From Pirellulaceae bacterium (lineage in GTDB: Bacteria > Planctomycetota > Planctomycetia > Pirellulales > Pirellulaceae): a stretch of DNA of 64,000 nt. Shown piece by piece: positions 8,299 to 17,883 of the stretch. Within the stretch, counting starts at the first letter, position 1. Each line of letters begins with the position of its first letter. The position numbers and the translations under genes are program-made. The stretch lies in contig JAHBXT010000003.1 of assembly GCA_019636385.1 (NCBI GenBank), positions 186,001 to 250,000 of the forward strand, read 5' to 3'. The notes under the pieces were generated by a model, which searched no databases, was not told where the DNA came from, and saw nothing but the letters and a program-made list of their open reading frames with translations.

Positions 8299-8979
8299 TT
8301 AGCGAACGACGCCATTGCCTTGGGGAGCGGCAGCAGATCGAGCCGGACTAGCCGCCGTGTTGGTGCCGAGCTGCTTTTGCAAGGCTTCCAAAACCCAGCC
8401 GGTCAAGTCAACGCCCTGGTCGAAGTAAACGACATTCTGCGACATCGCAACCTCTAGCGTCTCTGGACGCTTAGGGTCAACCGCTTGGCGACTGACTTGC
8501 ATGACGACTTGTATTCCCGTTTGTTGACACAGATACTTGAGTAGATGAGTAATCTGTCCATGAACTTCGAACAGAATCTCCGCTTGTGCACTTTCGAATT
8601 CCTTGCGCTTCTTGACTAGCTCCAAACGAAACTCCGTGTCTTGTTCGGCGATCGCCTTTTCAGCACGATCGTAATCCGGTGTGCCTTCGTTGTATTTCTC
8701 TTTAAGTTGCTCCATCTGCTTAATAATCGACTCGCGCTTGGCCTGCATTTCTTTGTCAGCCGACTCCATACGCGACTTGACCGATTCCATCTTGCCCTTG
8801 AGCGTAGGATGGTTCTGCAGGATGTGGCCAATGTCCAGAACGCCAACCGTTCGCGATGCTGCAGCTTGGGCTTGCGCTGGAGCTTGAGACTGGGCCTGAG
8901 CCTGATTCTGAGCGGTGGCGGAAGACAAGAAACTGAGACCGCTGATTACGATCGCGGCAGCGAAAATCGAAATTCGCAC
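8299..8979 (-). CDS. Skp/OmpH-family periplasmic chaperone
   Basis: A 226-residue exported protein. A signal peptide (residues about 1-23, ending ATAQ) is followed by a Gln/Ala-rich linker, then VGVLDIGHILQNHPTLKGKM, which matches the OmpH/Skp start (vDvqkilq.hp). A long charged coiled coil follows (about 65-150, MESADKEMQAKRESI...KRKEFESAQAEI) and forms the tentacles of Skp. Skp-like chaperones hold outer-membrane proteins in the periplasm. Its place upstream of lpxC fits the common ompH-lpx neighbourhood. I chose the GTG at 8979: a good AAGGAG site lies about 8-9 nt upstream and the signal peptide starts there, whereas the longer frame to 9240 reads as noise. The tail after residue 205 is Ala-rich. 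Confidence 0.82.
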   Translation of the reverse strand: MRISIFAAAIVISGLSFLSSATAQNQAQAQSQAPAQAQAAASRTVGVLDIGHILQNHPTLKGKMESVKSRMESADKEMQAKRESIIKQMEQLKEKYNEGTPDYDRAEKAIAEQDTEFRLELVKKRKEFESAQAEILFEVHGQITHLLKYLCQQTGIQVVMQVSRQAVDPKRPETLEVAMSQNVVYFDQGVDLTGWVLEALQKQLGTNTAASPARSAAAPQGNGVVR

Positions 8980-9383
8980 GTGAGCACTCCTTGCTTTGGT
9001 GAGTCTTGGCCACTGCCAGAGCGTCTGGGACGCAGTCGAGCCAGGCCAGGTTGGGATTCGGGGAGCTTCCCCGCCGGGTTTGATCCATTCAATGCCCGTC
9101 AGTCGCAGTCCGTGTGGACTGTACGACTCGGCAGCATTTTTGCAGGCAGTTAGGGAGCGCGTAAAGGGCGATTCTCCCCAGTTCTTGAGCACAATCGAGA
9201 TTTCTTGCCCCAGCTTACGCCAGCCCCACCCACTGGACACTCACGACCTACCTATATTTGTTGCTAGCAAAATCCGTGGTCATTGGACGTTTGGCCGCTG
9301 ACCGTCGCTGGCAGGCTAGCCCCCATAACTGATCATCCCCAGCTGAATTGCTAATCCATTCTCCATTTTGATTCTCAATTCCT
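8980..9383. other. 404-nt gap between Skp-like gene and SDR gene
   Basis: Reading frames exist on both strands but none looks coding by composition or family. It presumably contains the promoter of the minus-strand skp-lpxC-lpxA cluster and the end of the SDR transcript. I see no clear hairpin, RNA gene or repeat. Confidence 0.4.
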
Positions 9384-10235
9384 TCAGCTCGTCTTACTCT
9401 TAAGAATGCGCTCGCCGAGGGACTGAGAAAGCATCGTTACCCAGCGCAGCCATCGCGCTGGGTGAGGGTAAATCGTCAACAGCTTGCGACGATGAGCATC
9501 GTGCAGAATGTCTTCTGCTAATCGCTCAGGATCAAGTCCACGGATTTGCGCTCCACCACCGGGCTTCCTGACTTGCTCGGGCAAACCCTCCAAGTGCTGC
9601 AAGCTGTTATAGCGTGAACCAGCGTCGTCTCTGGCGATGGGGCCCGGGCAGCACAGCATTACGTGCACTTTTTCGTCAGCGAGCTCCAAGCGTGCTTGTT
9701 GTGCCAGAGCGGTCAGGCCGTGCTTGGCAATTGAATAACCACCTAGAAAGCGTGGTGCAAACAGGCTGGAGAGCGAACCAACCATGACCAGGACACCCTG
9801 TCGCTGCTTCAACGACTCCGCAAAAAACTGCACTGTATGCAGACTGGTAACGACATTCGCATCGACGAGTTCAATCAATCGTTGTCGCGAGAGTTCACGA
9901 AGCTGCCCGCGATCGCTTAATCCGATCGACTGAACAAGCAGATCAATGTGCCAAGTCTGTTCTGCTAACTGCTGCGCGCATGTGGCGGCGAAACGAGCGT
10001 CAGCTAAGTCGGCCAGCAAGGTTGTCACGATGGTCTTGCCTGATCCACCGCTTTGGGACAATTGCCGTAGCTCGTCTGCGGCAGCTTCCAACCGATGCGA
10101 ACTGCGAGCGACAATCACCAATCGACCGGCGCCTTGAAGGATCAACCGCCGGGCAATTGACAGGCCCAAACCGCTCGACCCACCTAATACAACGGCGGTC
10201 TTGTCTGTCCATGCAGGCATTGAAGCATTTCCCAT
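9384..10235 (-). CDS. Short-chain dehydrogenase/reductase (SDR)
   Basis: A classical SDR of 283 residues. The cofactor motif GGSSGLG is at 19-25, the segment before the active site reads DANVVTSLH near 126, and the catalytic set is Ser in VGSLSS (about 154), Y167 and K171 in YSIAK. The C-terminal extension (HPARWLRWVTMLSQSLGERI) is amphipathic and could touch a membrane, as in SDRs of the 3-ketodihydrosphingosine reductase-like/DHRS7 type. The substrate is unknown. I chose the ATG at 10235; 10220 is also possible, and a longer frame runs to 10418 but would overlap the divergent thioesterase gene. Only about 90 nt separate the two divergent starts, suggesting a shared promoter region. Confidence 0.82.
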   Translation of the reverse strand: MGNASMPAWTDKTAVVLGGSSGLGLSIARRLILQGAGRLVIVARSSHRLEAAADELRQLSQSGGSGKTIVTTLLADLADARFAATCAQQLAEQTWHIDLLVQSIGLSDRGQLRELSRQRLIELVDANVVTSLHTVQFFAESLKQRQGVLVMVGSLSSLFAPRFLGGYSIAKHGLTALAQQARLELADEKVHVMLCCPGPIARDDAGSRYNSLQHLEGLPEQVRKPGGGAQIRGLDPERLAEDILHDAHRRKLLTIYPHPARWLRWVTMLSQSLGERILKSKTS

Positions 10236-10328
10236 TGCCGGATATACCAAGCAACCACGCTCGGGTTCTTGGGGGAACCGCAACCGCGTGTTCGAGCTGC
10301 GGATCGACTTATTTACGAGGTAGGCAAA

Positions 10329-10880
10329 ATGTACCCGTTTGGGCGAATGATAAAAGAGATGATCGCACACCGTCGAGCTCCACCGATGGGGCCTTTCGAT
10401 GTCCATCACTCGTATCACCGCTGTTGGCCATGGGATTTAGACCCCTGGATGGAGCTGAATAATGGCCGAACGCTGACGCTTTACGATTTGGGGCGAATTC
10501 CCATGGCAGTCCGCATCGGCCTGGTCGACGCGCTGCGATCCGCCAAATGGGGCCTGACAGTGGCTGGAGTATCGGTGCGGTATCGTCAGAGGATTCGCAT
10601 GTTCGAGCGTGTGGCCATGCAAACGCGACTGATTGGTTGGGACGACCGCTTTTTGTATATGGAACAGAGCATGTGGAATGGCAAGCTGTGCGCAAACCAC
10701 ATCTTGGTGCGCGCGGCTGTGGTTGATTTTGCTGCAGGCGGCATCGTTGCACCCGAGCGTGTCGTCGAGCGATACAAGCCGGGGCTGGTATCGCCGCCGC
10801 TGCCGGACTGGGTACAGCAGTGGATCGCGTCTGAGCGGGCTAGACCCTGGCCTCCAGTGGCTGTGGATCCCCCCGCCTGA
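10329..10880 (+). CDS. Thioesterase-like (hotdog-fold) protein
   Basis: A 183-residue protein resembling the 4HBT/THEM6-like hotdog acyl-CoA thioesterases. The diagnostic stretch is DLDPWMELNNGRTLTLYDLGR near residues 38-58, where this branch has D-x-x-x-E-x-N-N in place of the aspartate-box of 4-hydroxybenzoyl-CoA thioesterase. VSVRYRQRIRMFERV and FLYMEQSMW correspond to the central strands of the hotdog sheet. The substrate cannot be predicted. I chose the ATG at 10329, which has a GAGG site a few bases upstream; an ATG at 10269 in frame is less likely. It is divergent from the SDR gene, and both may act on lipid or acyl substrates. Confidence 0.72.
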   Translation: MYPFGRMIKEMIAHRRAPPMGPFDVHHSYHRCWPWDLDPWMELNNGRTLTLYDLGRIPMAVRIGLVDALRSAKWGLTVAGVSVRYRQRIRMFERVAMQTRLIGWDDRFLYMEQSMWNGKLCANHILVRAAVVDFAAGGIVAPERVVERYKPGLVSPPLPDWVQQWIASERARPWPPVAVDPPA

Positions 10881-11149
10881 ACCAACACTTTCTCAGGTCG
10901 CGGGCGACTCTGCAGCCCGATTACGAGAATCTCGAAATTGAACCCGCCTTTTCCAATTGTGACCTTGACAAAAACTCCGAGAGAGCAATACTGAGACTTA
11001 GTATCAATAAGCAGCTGAATTTAATCACGATTTGCTGTTTAATTGAAGGGTGCCTCACGGGAGCGGCAGACTCGCCGTCGCTCGACTAACCACGCATATC
11101 ATTCAAACGCTCTAAAGCCATTTTCGGAGCGGCAAGAAGGAGTTGGGAT

Positions 11150-12274
11150 ATGTTCAGCCGTGCAACAGTTACTGATTTCCAGAATCGCCGGCCTACGACC
11201 GCAAATTCCAGTCGGCCTGCGGGCCAGGCATGCTTAATCAACCATCAAATCGTTAGTCGACCGGCCGCCTGCCCTCCACGCACCGCCTTTACGCTGGTCG
11301 AGCTTCTGGTTGTGATTGCCATCATTGGCATTCTGGTTGGACTATTGCTGCCGGCCGTCCAAGCTGCTCGCGAAGCGGCGCGCCGGATGAGCTGCTCGAA
11401 CAACCTGCGGCAAATCGGCATCGCCCTACATAACTACGAAAGTGCCGAGCGAGCGTTTCCGCCGTCGACCATCACCACTGGCGGTGCCGCCAGCCAACCA
11501 TGGTCGGCTCAGTCTTTTCTGTTGCCCTATTTGGAAGGGGCGAATGTCTCTGCTCTGATCGATCATTCGCTGGGGTATCACCATGGCACCAACAAGTCGA
11601 TGTTCCCACCTAACGGCGTCGCAGCACTCCGCATTCCCATGTACCTGTGCCCAAGCGAGCCCAAAGATCAGGTCCGAACAGACGGTAATGGCGCGCCAGA
11701 GCATTATCCAATCAATTACGCACTGTCTGTCGGCAAGTTCTTGATCTATAACCCCACCAACCGCACCGATGGCGGGGCCGCATTTGCCCCCAATCGTCGT
11801 ACCACTCCGGCAGCATTTACCGATGGATTAAGCAATACAATCGGGCTATCGGAAGTTAAGGCTTATAACCCGCGATTTCAAGACGTCCCCAACATGCCTA
11901 CCACTGCACCTACTTCCGCTGCTCAGGTAGCCGCAGCTTATACAGGCGGCGCATGGGCTCCTGACCGAAGTCATACTGAATGGGTTTGCGGACGAGCAAT
12001 TCATGTTGGATTTACAGCCACATTTACCCCCAACACGGTGGTGGCCTATGAGAGAGACGGCGTCAAATACGACATCAACGTTACAACCTCTCGCGAGGGG
12101 ATCAGCACGTCGCTACCGACTTATGCAGTCATTACGTCGCGCAGCCATCATTCTGGTGTCGTGAATACCATGCAAATGGATGGTTCGGTACGGGCCGTTG
12201 CCAGCACCATCGACGTCAACCTCTGGCAAGGTCTCAGCACCATCAACGGCGGGGAAGCCCTGACTACACCCTAG
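11150..12274 (+). CDS. DUF1559 protein with prepilin-type N-terminal methylation motif
   Basis: A 374-residue member of the large planctomycete DUF1559 family. An unusual 44-residue basic leader precedes the type IV prepilin-like segment FTLVELLVVIAIIGILVGLLLPAVQAAREAARR. This includes the prepilin peptidase site and E+5, followed by a hydrophobic helix. The DUF1559 domain follows: CSNNLRQIGIALHNYE near 80-95, YLCPSE near 165, and the end motif near 340-350 (MQMDGSVRAVAS, the family's G-H-x-x-D-G-like signature). It is probably a pilin-like surface or periplasmic protein processed by a prepilin peptidase. Planctomycetes hold many paralogues and their roles are not known. An AAGGAG site 7 nt upstream supports the ATG at 11150. 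Confidence 0.87.
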   Translation: MFSRATVTDFQNRRPTTANSSRPAGQACLINHQIVSRPAACPPRTAFTLVELLVVIAIIGILVGLLLPAVQAAREAARRMSCSNNLRQIGIALHNYESAERAFPPSTITTGGAASQPWSAQSFLLPYLEGANVSALIDHSLGYHHGTNKSMFPPNGVAALRIPMYLCPSEPKDQVRTDGNGAPEHYPINYALSVGKFLIYNPTNRTDGGAAFAPNRRTTPAAFTDGLSNTIGLSEVKAYNPRFQDVPNMPTTAPTSAAQVAAAYTGGAWAPDRSHTEWVCGRAIHVGFTATFTPNTVVAYERDGVKYDINVTTSREGISTSLPTYAVITSRSHHSGVVNTMQMDGSVRAVASTIDVNLWQGLSTINGGEALTTP

Positions 12275-12470
12275 TAGGTTGCTCAGAATACCTTCGGGGC
12301 TAGCCGTCCACGCAAGTCACCGGGCGGAACAAGCCAAGTCGATATAAACGCTCCCGGCAGCACACAATCAAACGCCAAGCTCGCACGAAAGCTGGAACTC
12401 GATACTTTGCCTCGACGCCAGCCAACTGACTGCGTATAGGCAACTTGGGGTGTGGACCGACACGCGCAGA

Positions 12471-12785
12471 CTAGCCAGCGATTTCGGCGATTTCGACGCG
12501 AGTGAAGCTCTGGCGGTGGCCGGTGCGTCGCTTGTAATTCTTTCGACGGCGAAACTTTTGTACGTAGATCTTTTCGCCCTGTTCGACGCCCAATACTTTG
12601 GCAGTCACCGTGGCACCGCTAATTTCCGGCGTCCCCAGTTTCAGGCCTTCGTCGCCACCAATTGCCAGGACCTTGGTGAATTGATAGGTATCTCCTTCCT
12701 GCAAATCAGAGCGCAGGTCAATGTCGAGCCTTTGGCCTGGAGTAACCTTGATTTGTCGAGCACCATCAACGACGATCGCGTACAT
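12471..12785 (-). CDS. rplU: 50S ribosomal protein L21
   Basis: Binds 23S rRNA in the large subunit. The 104 residues match L21: start MYAIVVDGARQIKV, middle LAIGGDEGLKLGTP, and C-terminal KFRRRKNYKRRTGHRQSFT, which is the family signature. I chose the ATG at 12785; ten further residues upstream in frame are not part of the family. The usual partner rpmA (L27) does not follow here: the next 196 nt downstream hold no recognisable gene and DUF1559 lies beyond on the other strand. Confidence 0.95.
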   Translation of the reverse strand: MYAIVVDGARQIKVTPGQRLDIDLRSDLQEGDTYQFTKVLAIGGDEGLKLGTPEISGATVTAKVLGVEQGEKIYVQKFRRRKNYKRRTGHRQSFTRVEIAEIAG

Positions 12786-13047
12786 GAAACTTATCTCTAT
12801 GGAAAACTGCCACAAAAAGGCAGGCGCAGGGCTGCTGTGCGGAGCCCGATCTGCCGCCTGCCACGAGCCCGAATTTTACAAAACAGCCCACCGGTCGTCG
12901 AGGCCTAATGGCGCCCCGATTCAGGCCGCGCAAACCTGCTATGGCAAGACTTTCCTAAACCGCCTCGATCTTAGCGGAAAGACCGTTAATCTCCCCAAAA
13001 AGTCGGTGCAGGATTCGGTTTATGGGCGTTGATGCCATTGGCAACAT

Positions 13048-14391
13048 CTAGGTCTTTCGACTCAACGGATCGTAGACACCCGGGACGGGGACGGGGTACA
13101 GCCCATCTGCGTCGGGGATGGTTGGCGGCTGGGATTTCAGCGTGTACTGGTCGATGCCAGGGCACAGGTCATGACCAGAATTCATTAAATCGTCCCACTT
13201 AATTACCTTGCCGGAATAGCAAGCCTCACGCCCAAGGATCGCACAGAAAGTGGAGTGGGCCCCAAATTCGCCCTCATTGTAGACCTCGCCGCGCATCAGG
13301 GCTTCAATCAGGTCGTGCTGCTCCTGTTGGTGGCCGTTCTTGGCTTGCCCGGTAAATCTCCATGGATTTTCGCCTTGGATTTGACCATCTATCTTGGCTG
13401 TCCCCTTGGTCCCATGTGCATACTCGTCCACGATGGACCAGCCACCTTTCAGGTGCCGCCCCTGACTGTACATTTTCGTGCCATCGGCAAAGGTGTACTC
13501 GCAGAAGGTATGATCAAATATCTGCGAACGCGAGCGATCGCCGCCTTCGCGCTGTTCGCGGCCCCCCATGCCGTTGCACTCCACCGGATAGGCTCCTTTG
13601 ACCCAGCAGCCCACATCCAGATTGTGAATGTGTTGCTCACAAATCTGATCGCCGCTCAGCCAATTGAAGTGGTACCAATTCTTGCACTGATAAGCCATTT
13701 CGGTCAGCTCCATTCCATCGGGCATCAGACCGCGCGCCACATCGCGAGAATGATTCCAAATACCGCCACCATTCCAATAGACGCGCATTAACACGATGTC
13801 GCCGATAGCGCCTTGATGCAGTCGCTGGATGGTCTCCATATATTGCGGTTCGTGCCGGCGCTGAAGACCGATACCGACCATTCGGTTCTTCTTCTTTGAC
13901 TCTGCGACGCTTGCCAGCACGCGACGAACACCGGCTACGTCAGAGGCCACTGGCTTCTCCATGAACACGTGCCTTCCCTTGTGGATAGCGTATTCAAATT
14001 GTTGTGGCTTGAATGCCGGTGGAGTGCAAATCACTACCAGATCACAATCCACGTCGATCGCTGCTTTGTAGCCATCCAAATCGCTGAAAATCCGATCTTC
14101 GGGCACATCAACCTTACCAGCAAATTTTCGCGATAGGCCGCGCACCGCACTGCGCGCAGTTGACGCAAAGGCATCGTGTACCGCCACCAGTTTAACATTG
14201 CCCTTGGTATTGAAGATGTTGTCGGCAGCTCCCGTTCCTCGGCCACCGCAACCAATCAGTACAAAGCGTATCTCGTCGCTGCCCGCAGCGTGAACCGATC
14301 GAGCCTGGCCTGCCAGCGCCGTCGCGCCCGCTGCTGCCAGCGTGCCCGTCCTCAAAAACCCACGTCGATTGGATGGTTGATTTGTCTGCAT
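13048..14391 (-). CDS. Tat-exported Gfo/Idh/MocA oxidoreductase
   Basis: A 447-residue NAD(P)-dependent sugar or cyclitol oxidoreductase of the large planctomycete exported class. A twin-arginine signal (NRRGFLR, residues 8-14, then an Ala-rich core ending SVHAAG) directs folded export. The mature part has the Rossmann motif IGCGGRGTG, then VVICTPP, and the active-site lysine in VFMEKPVASD. The C-terminal domain holds ICEQHIHNLDVGCW. The substrate is unknown; relatives act on sugars, often from polysaccharide breakdown. I chose the ATG at 14391 because an AAAGGAAG site lies just upstream and the Tat motif follows. The frame extends to 14550 without family similarity. Confidence 0.88.
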   Translation of the reverse strand: MQTNQPSNRRGFLRTGTLAAAGATALAGQARSVHAAGSDEIRFVLIGCGGRGTGAADNIFNTKGNVKLVAVHDAFASTARSAVRGLSRKFAGKVDVPEDRIFSDLDGYKAAIDVDCDLVVICTPPAFKPQQFEYAIHKGRHVFMEKPVASDVAGVRRVLASVAESKKKNRMVGIGLQRRHEPQYMETIQRLHQGAIGDIVLMRVYWNGGGIWNHSRDVARGLMPDGMELTEMAYQCKNWYHFNWLSGDQICEQHIHNLDVGCWVKGAYPVECNGMGGREQREGGDRSRSQIFDHTFCEYTFADGTKMYSQGRHLKGGWSIVDEYAHGTKGTAKIDGQIQGENPWRFTGQAKNGHQQEQHDLIEALMRGEVYNEGEFGAHSTFCAILGREACYSGKVIKWDDLMNSGHDLCPGIDQYTLKSQPPTIPDADGLYPVPVPGVYDPLSRKT

Positions 14392-14895
14392 GTCGCTTCC
14401 TTTGGCTGTGGCTGAATTAACTTGCGAATTATGGGCTCCGGCACTCAGGACGGTTCCCGCAGTGCCTACCATGGTAATCCATTTCCGCCCACTCAACCAC
14501 TGTGGACAGCAATGCCCAGGCACCAGGCGAAAATCACTGCAGTGTGACAAGTTTTTTGAGCTTCAGGCTACCGCTTCCCCTCGCGCAAGTGCCGGTTGAA
14601 GGCACGCGCGGGAGTTTACCGGATTCGAATTCCTGTGAGGTGGTGTCGATGTTGGTTCGGTTCGTCCGGATTGTAAGGGGATTGGCGCTACCAACGGTGT
14701 GGTAGTGACGATTGCATCAGAGCTTGGTGATCTGCTTTGGTTGTCCATGGCTAGCCCGCGTATTGAAAAACACTGGATGCCAGTCATCATACTTATTAAG
14801 TGGTCAATTTCCTCCAAGCTAGGAAACGTGTACAAAACCTTAGAAACTGTCTAAATACAGCACATTTTCTCACTAAACTTGCGATTGCAGCAAAA
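14392..14895. other. 504-nt divergent intergenic region before the polysaccharide cluster
   Basis: It lies between the Tat oxidoreductase (minus) and the chain-length gene (plus) and probably carries promoters for both. Its last 130 nt before the plus-strand gene are AT-rich. Short frames on both strands show no family features. I found no RNA gene or repeat and do not assign promoter boxes. Confidence 0.4.
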
Positions 14896-16506
14896 ATGCC
14901 AACTCCCCAAACTCGCGAACCAACACTTCAGGATGTGATTGTGCTGCTACGCCGGCATCGTATGAAGATTGTATTGTTCACGGTACTTACAGCGGTATGT
15001 GGTTTGGCAGTGGCGATTATTCTGCCTTCGCGATACAGCTCAGAGTCGAAGATACTTGTGCTGCTAGGGCGAGAAAGCGTGGTACTGGATCCCGCAGTTT
15101 CGATGGGAAAGACATTGAACGTAACAACCACCAGGGAGACTGAGGTTGAGACGATCAAAGAAGTCTTACTGTCGCGGGCCATGCTGCAGATGGTCGTTGA
15201 TGAACTGGGGTTGGATTTTATCCTGCAACCACCGCCCAAATTGGGCGTTTATGACTGGGCCATGAAATCGGCCATAGAATCGAAGAGGTACCTTAAAAGT
15301 CTGCTAGTAGCTGACGACTCGATCGGCCAAGGATCGCATGGTGGTGCCAGTATTGATCCAGAGAGGATTGAAGAGGCAATCCTCTTACTCACAGATTCCT
15401 ATACAGTAACGACCTCCAAGAAACACATGGTAATATCCATCGCTGCCGTAGCACGAACTCCGGAGATGGCTCAGACATTGGCGGAGACTTTGGTGAACAT
15501 CTACCAAAGAAATCACATGCAATTCCACACCACTGCAGGTTCGGAACAGTTTTTTGAGGGCGAGCGGGAGACGATCGAAACGCAACTTACAGACAAGCGG
15601 CTAACACTCGCCAAGCTGAGAACTGCCCATGGAATTGGGACGTTGGAAGGCGAGTTTCGACGGCTGGACGAAATCAAAACCGGACTGATTGCACTCAGGA
15701 ACTCCTTGAAACGCGAACAGGTTGGCCTGACACACATGTGCGCTGAACTGGAGAAGCAAGTTGAAAGTTCAGAAGAGATATTGCTGTCAGAAAGAGCCGA
15801 AGGCATGCCCAATATGGCTTTTGATGGGATGCGTCACCGATTGTACGAGCTAGAGGTCGAAGAAAGCCGCATGGCACGCACCTTCAAGCCGGACCATCCG
15901 GGACTCAAATCGATCCGTGATCAAGTGCAAGAGATGCGCGAGCGAATCAATACAGAGGATAACTCGCGGCAAGAGGTGCGGTTTGGTAGGAATGTTAATC
16001 GCGAGGCAATTCTTCTTGACCTGAATAAACAACAGAGCCGCTTAGCCGAAATCAATGGCCAAATCGAGCAAAATGATAGGCAGCTTGAAGCTCTTTTATC
16101 CGAAATCAAAAACTTAAATGATGTCTCGGTACAAATTCAAAATCTGTCTCAAGAAGTCGAATTCCTTGCACGAAGTTACGACACATACGCTGACAGTTTG
16201 GAGCAATCGCGGATTGGTGCCGCGCTGGCGAGTCAGCAGATTAGCAACGTTCGCGTGGTGCAACCTGCCACCTACGTCGTTGAACCCGTTAAGTCAAAAC
16301 GAATGCTATTCGCGGTGGGTGGACTACTGGCGGGGATACTAGGTGGACTTCCATTAGCCATTTTCTTTGAGCAAACTGGCAACAAGCTCAAATCTGCAAG
16401 CGAAGCACAGGCCTATATCGGCCTGCCGGTGTTTGGCGAAATCTCCGTAAGCCCCACTCCGCTCGAGATGCATCGTGAGGTTAAGAATAAAGTCGAAGTC
16501 GGTTGA
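14896..16506 (+). CDS. Polysaccharide chain-length determinant / GumC-like Wzz protein
   Basis: A 536-residue inner-membrane protein for capsule or exopolysaccharide assembly. Transmembrane segments lie near residues 22-44 and 475-497, with a large periplasmic region of coiled coil between them (about 205-440, including LEVEESRMARTFKPDHPGLKS, which resembles the GNVR region of GumC proteins). The N-terminal Wzz domain has SRYSSESKILVLLGRE. No C-terminal tyrosine kinase domain is present, only about 40 cytoplasmic residues, so a separate kinase would be needed. I chose the ATG at 14896 (MPTPQTREPTLQDVIVLLRRH); a frame from 14800 is less likely. It is the first gene of the polysaccharide cluster. 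Confidence 0.85.
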   Translation: MPTPQTREPTLQDVIVLLRRHRMKIVLFTVLTAVCGLAVAIILPSRYSSESKILVLLGRESVVLDPAVSMGKTLNVTTTRETEVETIKEVLLSRAMLQMVVDELGLDFILQPPPKLGVYDWAMKSAIESKRYLKSLLVADDSIGQGSHGGASIDPERIEEAILLLTDSYTVTTSKKHMVISIAAVARTPEMAQTLAETLVNIYQRNHMQFHTTAGSEQFFEGERETIETQLTDKRLTLAKLRTAHGIGTLEGEFRRLDEIKTGLIALRNSLKREQVGLTHMCAELEKQVESSEEILLSERAEGMPNMAFDGMRHRLYELEVEESRMARTFKPDHPGLKSIRDQVQEMRERINTEDNSRQEVRFGRNVNREAILLDLNKQQSRLAEINGQIEQNDRQLEALLSEIKNLNDVSVQIQNLSQEVEFLARSYDTYADSLEQSRIGAALASQQISNVRVVQPATYVVEPVKSKRMLFAVGGLLAGILGGLPLAIFFEQTGNKLKSASEAQAYIGLPVFGEISVSPTPLEMHREVKNKVEVG

Positions 16507-16683
16507 GCCATTCCCAGGCGACTTTACACCCTGAGGCCATCCTGGCCGAGCAGGATCGACCGGAACGGAACAGTTGAAAATGGGTACGGAATGTGTTGTC
16601 CAGGCATGGCTGGTGAAATTCGATTTAGAAATCAGTACAGCGCGCCGTTGAACGTTCATGCTGTTTACAAATGAGATCATGCC

Positions 16684-17877
16684 ATGCTAGCGTCCGCATG
16701 TCCGTCATCAACACCTGGCTCGCTTGAGACGGCTCAAGACGCGATGCCGGCCAAAACATCGAGTCGCATTCCCCCGCTGCGCATGTGCTTTGTAGCGAAC
16801 AATCTATATGCAGTGCTGGTGCCAACTCAGCAGAAAATCATCGGCGGTGCAGAGCTACAACAATTGGCCATTGCACAATGTTTAAGAGACAACGGTCATC
16901 ACGCAAGTATTGTGACGAACGTATTTGATGACCAGCGAAACGACGAAGTTCTCCAAGGAATTGACGTCCTGAAGAACTATGCCGTCAAGGATGGAATTCC
17001 GGTGGCGCGATTCTTTCATCCACGGTTGACTTCACTGTGGTCCGCATTGCGCCGCGCACGTGCGGACATTTACTATCAACGATGTGCCGATAAAATGACT
17101 GGAATTGTCGCGGCATACTGTAAACTTCACGGCAAGAAATTTGTTTTTTCAGGTGCGCATGACTCTGACTTTTGGCGCCGGCCACCGCTGAATTTGCGCG
17201 AGCGCTTGCTATACCGAATGGGAATTCGTCTGGCCGATATGGTGATCGTCCAGTCACAACAGCAGCAGCAACTACTGCACCAGAATTATGGTCGAAAGGG
17301 GTTGCTGTTGCCCAATGTGTATGGACCGCGTGCGTTGTCGAAGTCAGAGGGATTCGTGCTGTGGGTCGCAACGTTGCGCAAGTTCAAACGCCCTCTGATG
17401 TGCCTGGAGCTGGCTAGAAAGTTCCCGCAAATTCCGTTCGTCATGATCGGAGGCACGCCAGACGACAATTTTCAGATTGCCAATGAGATTCGCCAGCAGT
17501 GTCCCCCCAATCTGACTTTCTTAGGTTTTCAGCCGCTTGAAGTAACGGATCAGTACTTTGATCGTGCGAGCCTACTATTAAACACATCTCAACACGAAGG
17601 CTTTCCAAACACCTTCCTGCAAGCTTGGTCGCGCGGTATTCCAGTGTTAACCACGTTCGATCCTAGTTCCATCGTGGCCAGCAATAGCTTCTTGGGCCGA
17701 ACCTTCTCCCACACGACACAGGTTGGCGAGTGGATTCTCGAACTGCTGCAACCCACGCCGCAGGCTCGAAAGGACATGCAACAGTTTTGCGAGTCGAACT
17801 ATTCTCCTCAGCAATACGTCGAGCGGATGCTTGCCGAGCTACAGGCTGTACCCAGCGTAACCAAAGTCGATCATTAG
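16684..17877 (+). CDS. Glycosyltransferase, GT4-like (GT-B fold)
   Basis: About 397 residues. The N-terminal half starts at MCFVANNLY (near 34) with GGAELQQLAIAQCLRDNGHH, a typical GT4 acceptor-domain start; the C-terminal half has LWVATLRKFKRP, VMIGG, and the donor-site region HEGFPNTFLQAWSRGIPV (about 304-321). In the usual E-x7-E motif the second glutamate is replaced by glutamine (E...Q), as in some retaining GT4 enzymes of polysaccharide clusters. Donor and linkage are unknown. The start is uncertain: 16684, 16744 and 16783 are all possible, and residues before 34 look unstructured. It is separated from the flippase gene by only 6 nt. Confidence 0.82.
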   Translation: MLASACPSSTPGSLETAQDAMPAKTSSRIPPLRMCFVANNLYAVLVPTQQKIIGGAELQQLAIAQCLRDNGHHASIVTNVFDDQRNDEVLQGIDVLKNYAVKDGIPVARFFHPRLTSLWSALRRARADIYYQRCADKMTGIVAAYCKLHGKKFVFSGAHDSDFWRRPPLNLRERLLYRMGIRLADMVIVQSQQQQQLLHQNYGRKGLLLPNVYGPRALSKSEGFVLWVATLRKFKRPLMCLELARKFPQIPFVMIGGTPDDNFQIANEIRQQCPPNLTFLGFQPLEVTDQYFDRASLLLNTSQHEGFPNTFLQAWSRGIPVLTTFDPSSIVASNSFLGRTFSHTTQVGEWILELLQPTPQARKDMQQFCESNYSPQQYVERMLAELQAVPSVTKVDH

Positions 17878-17883
17878 CACGGG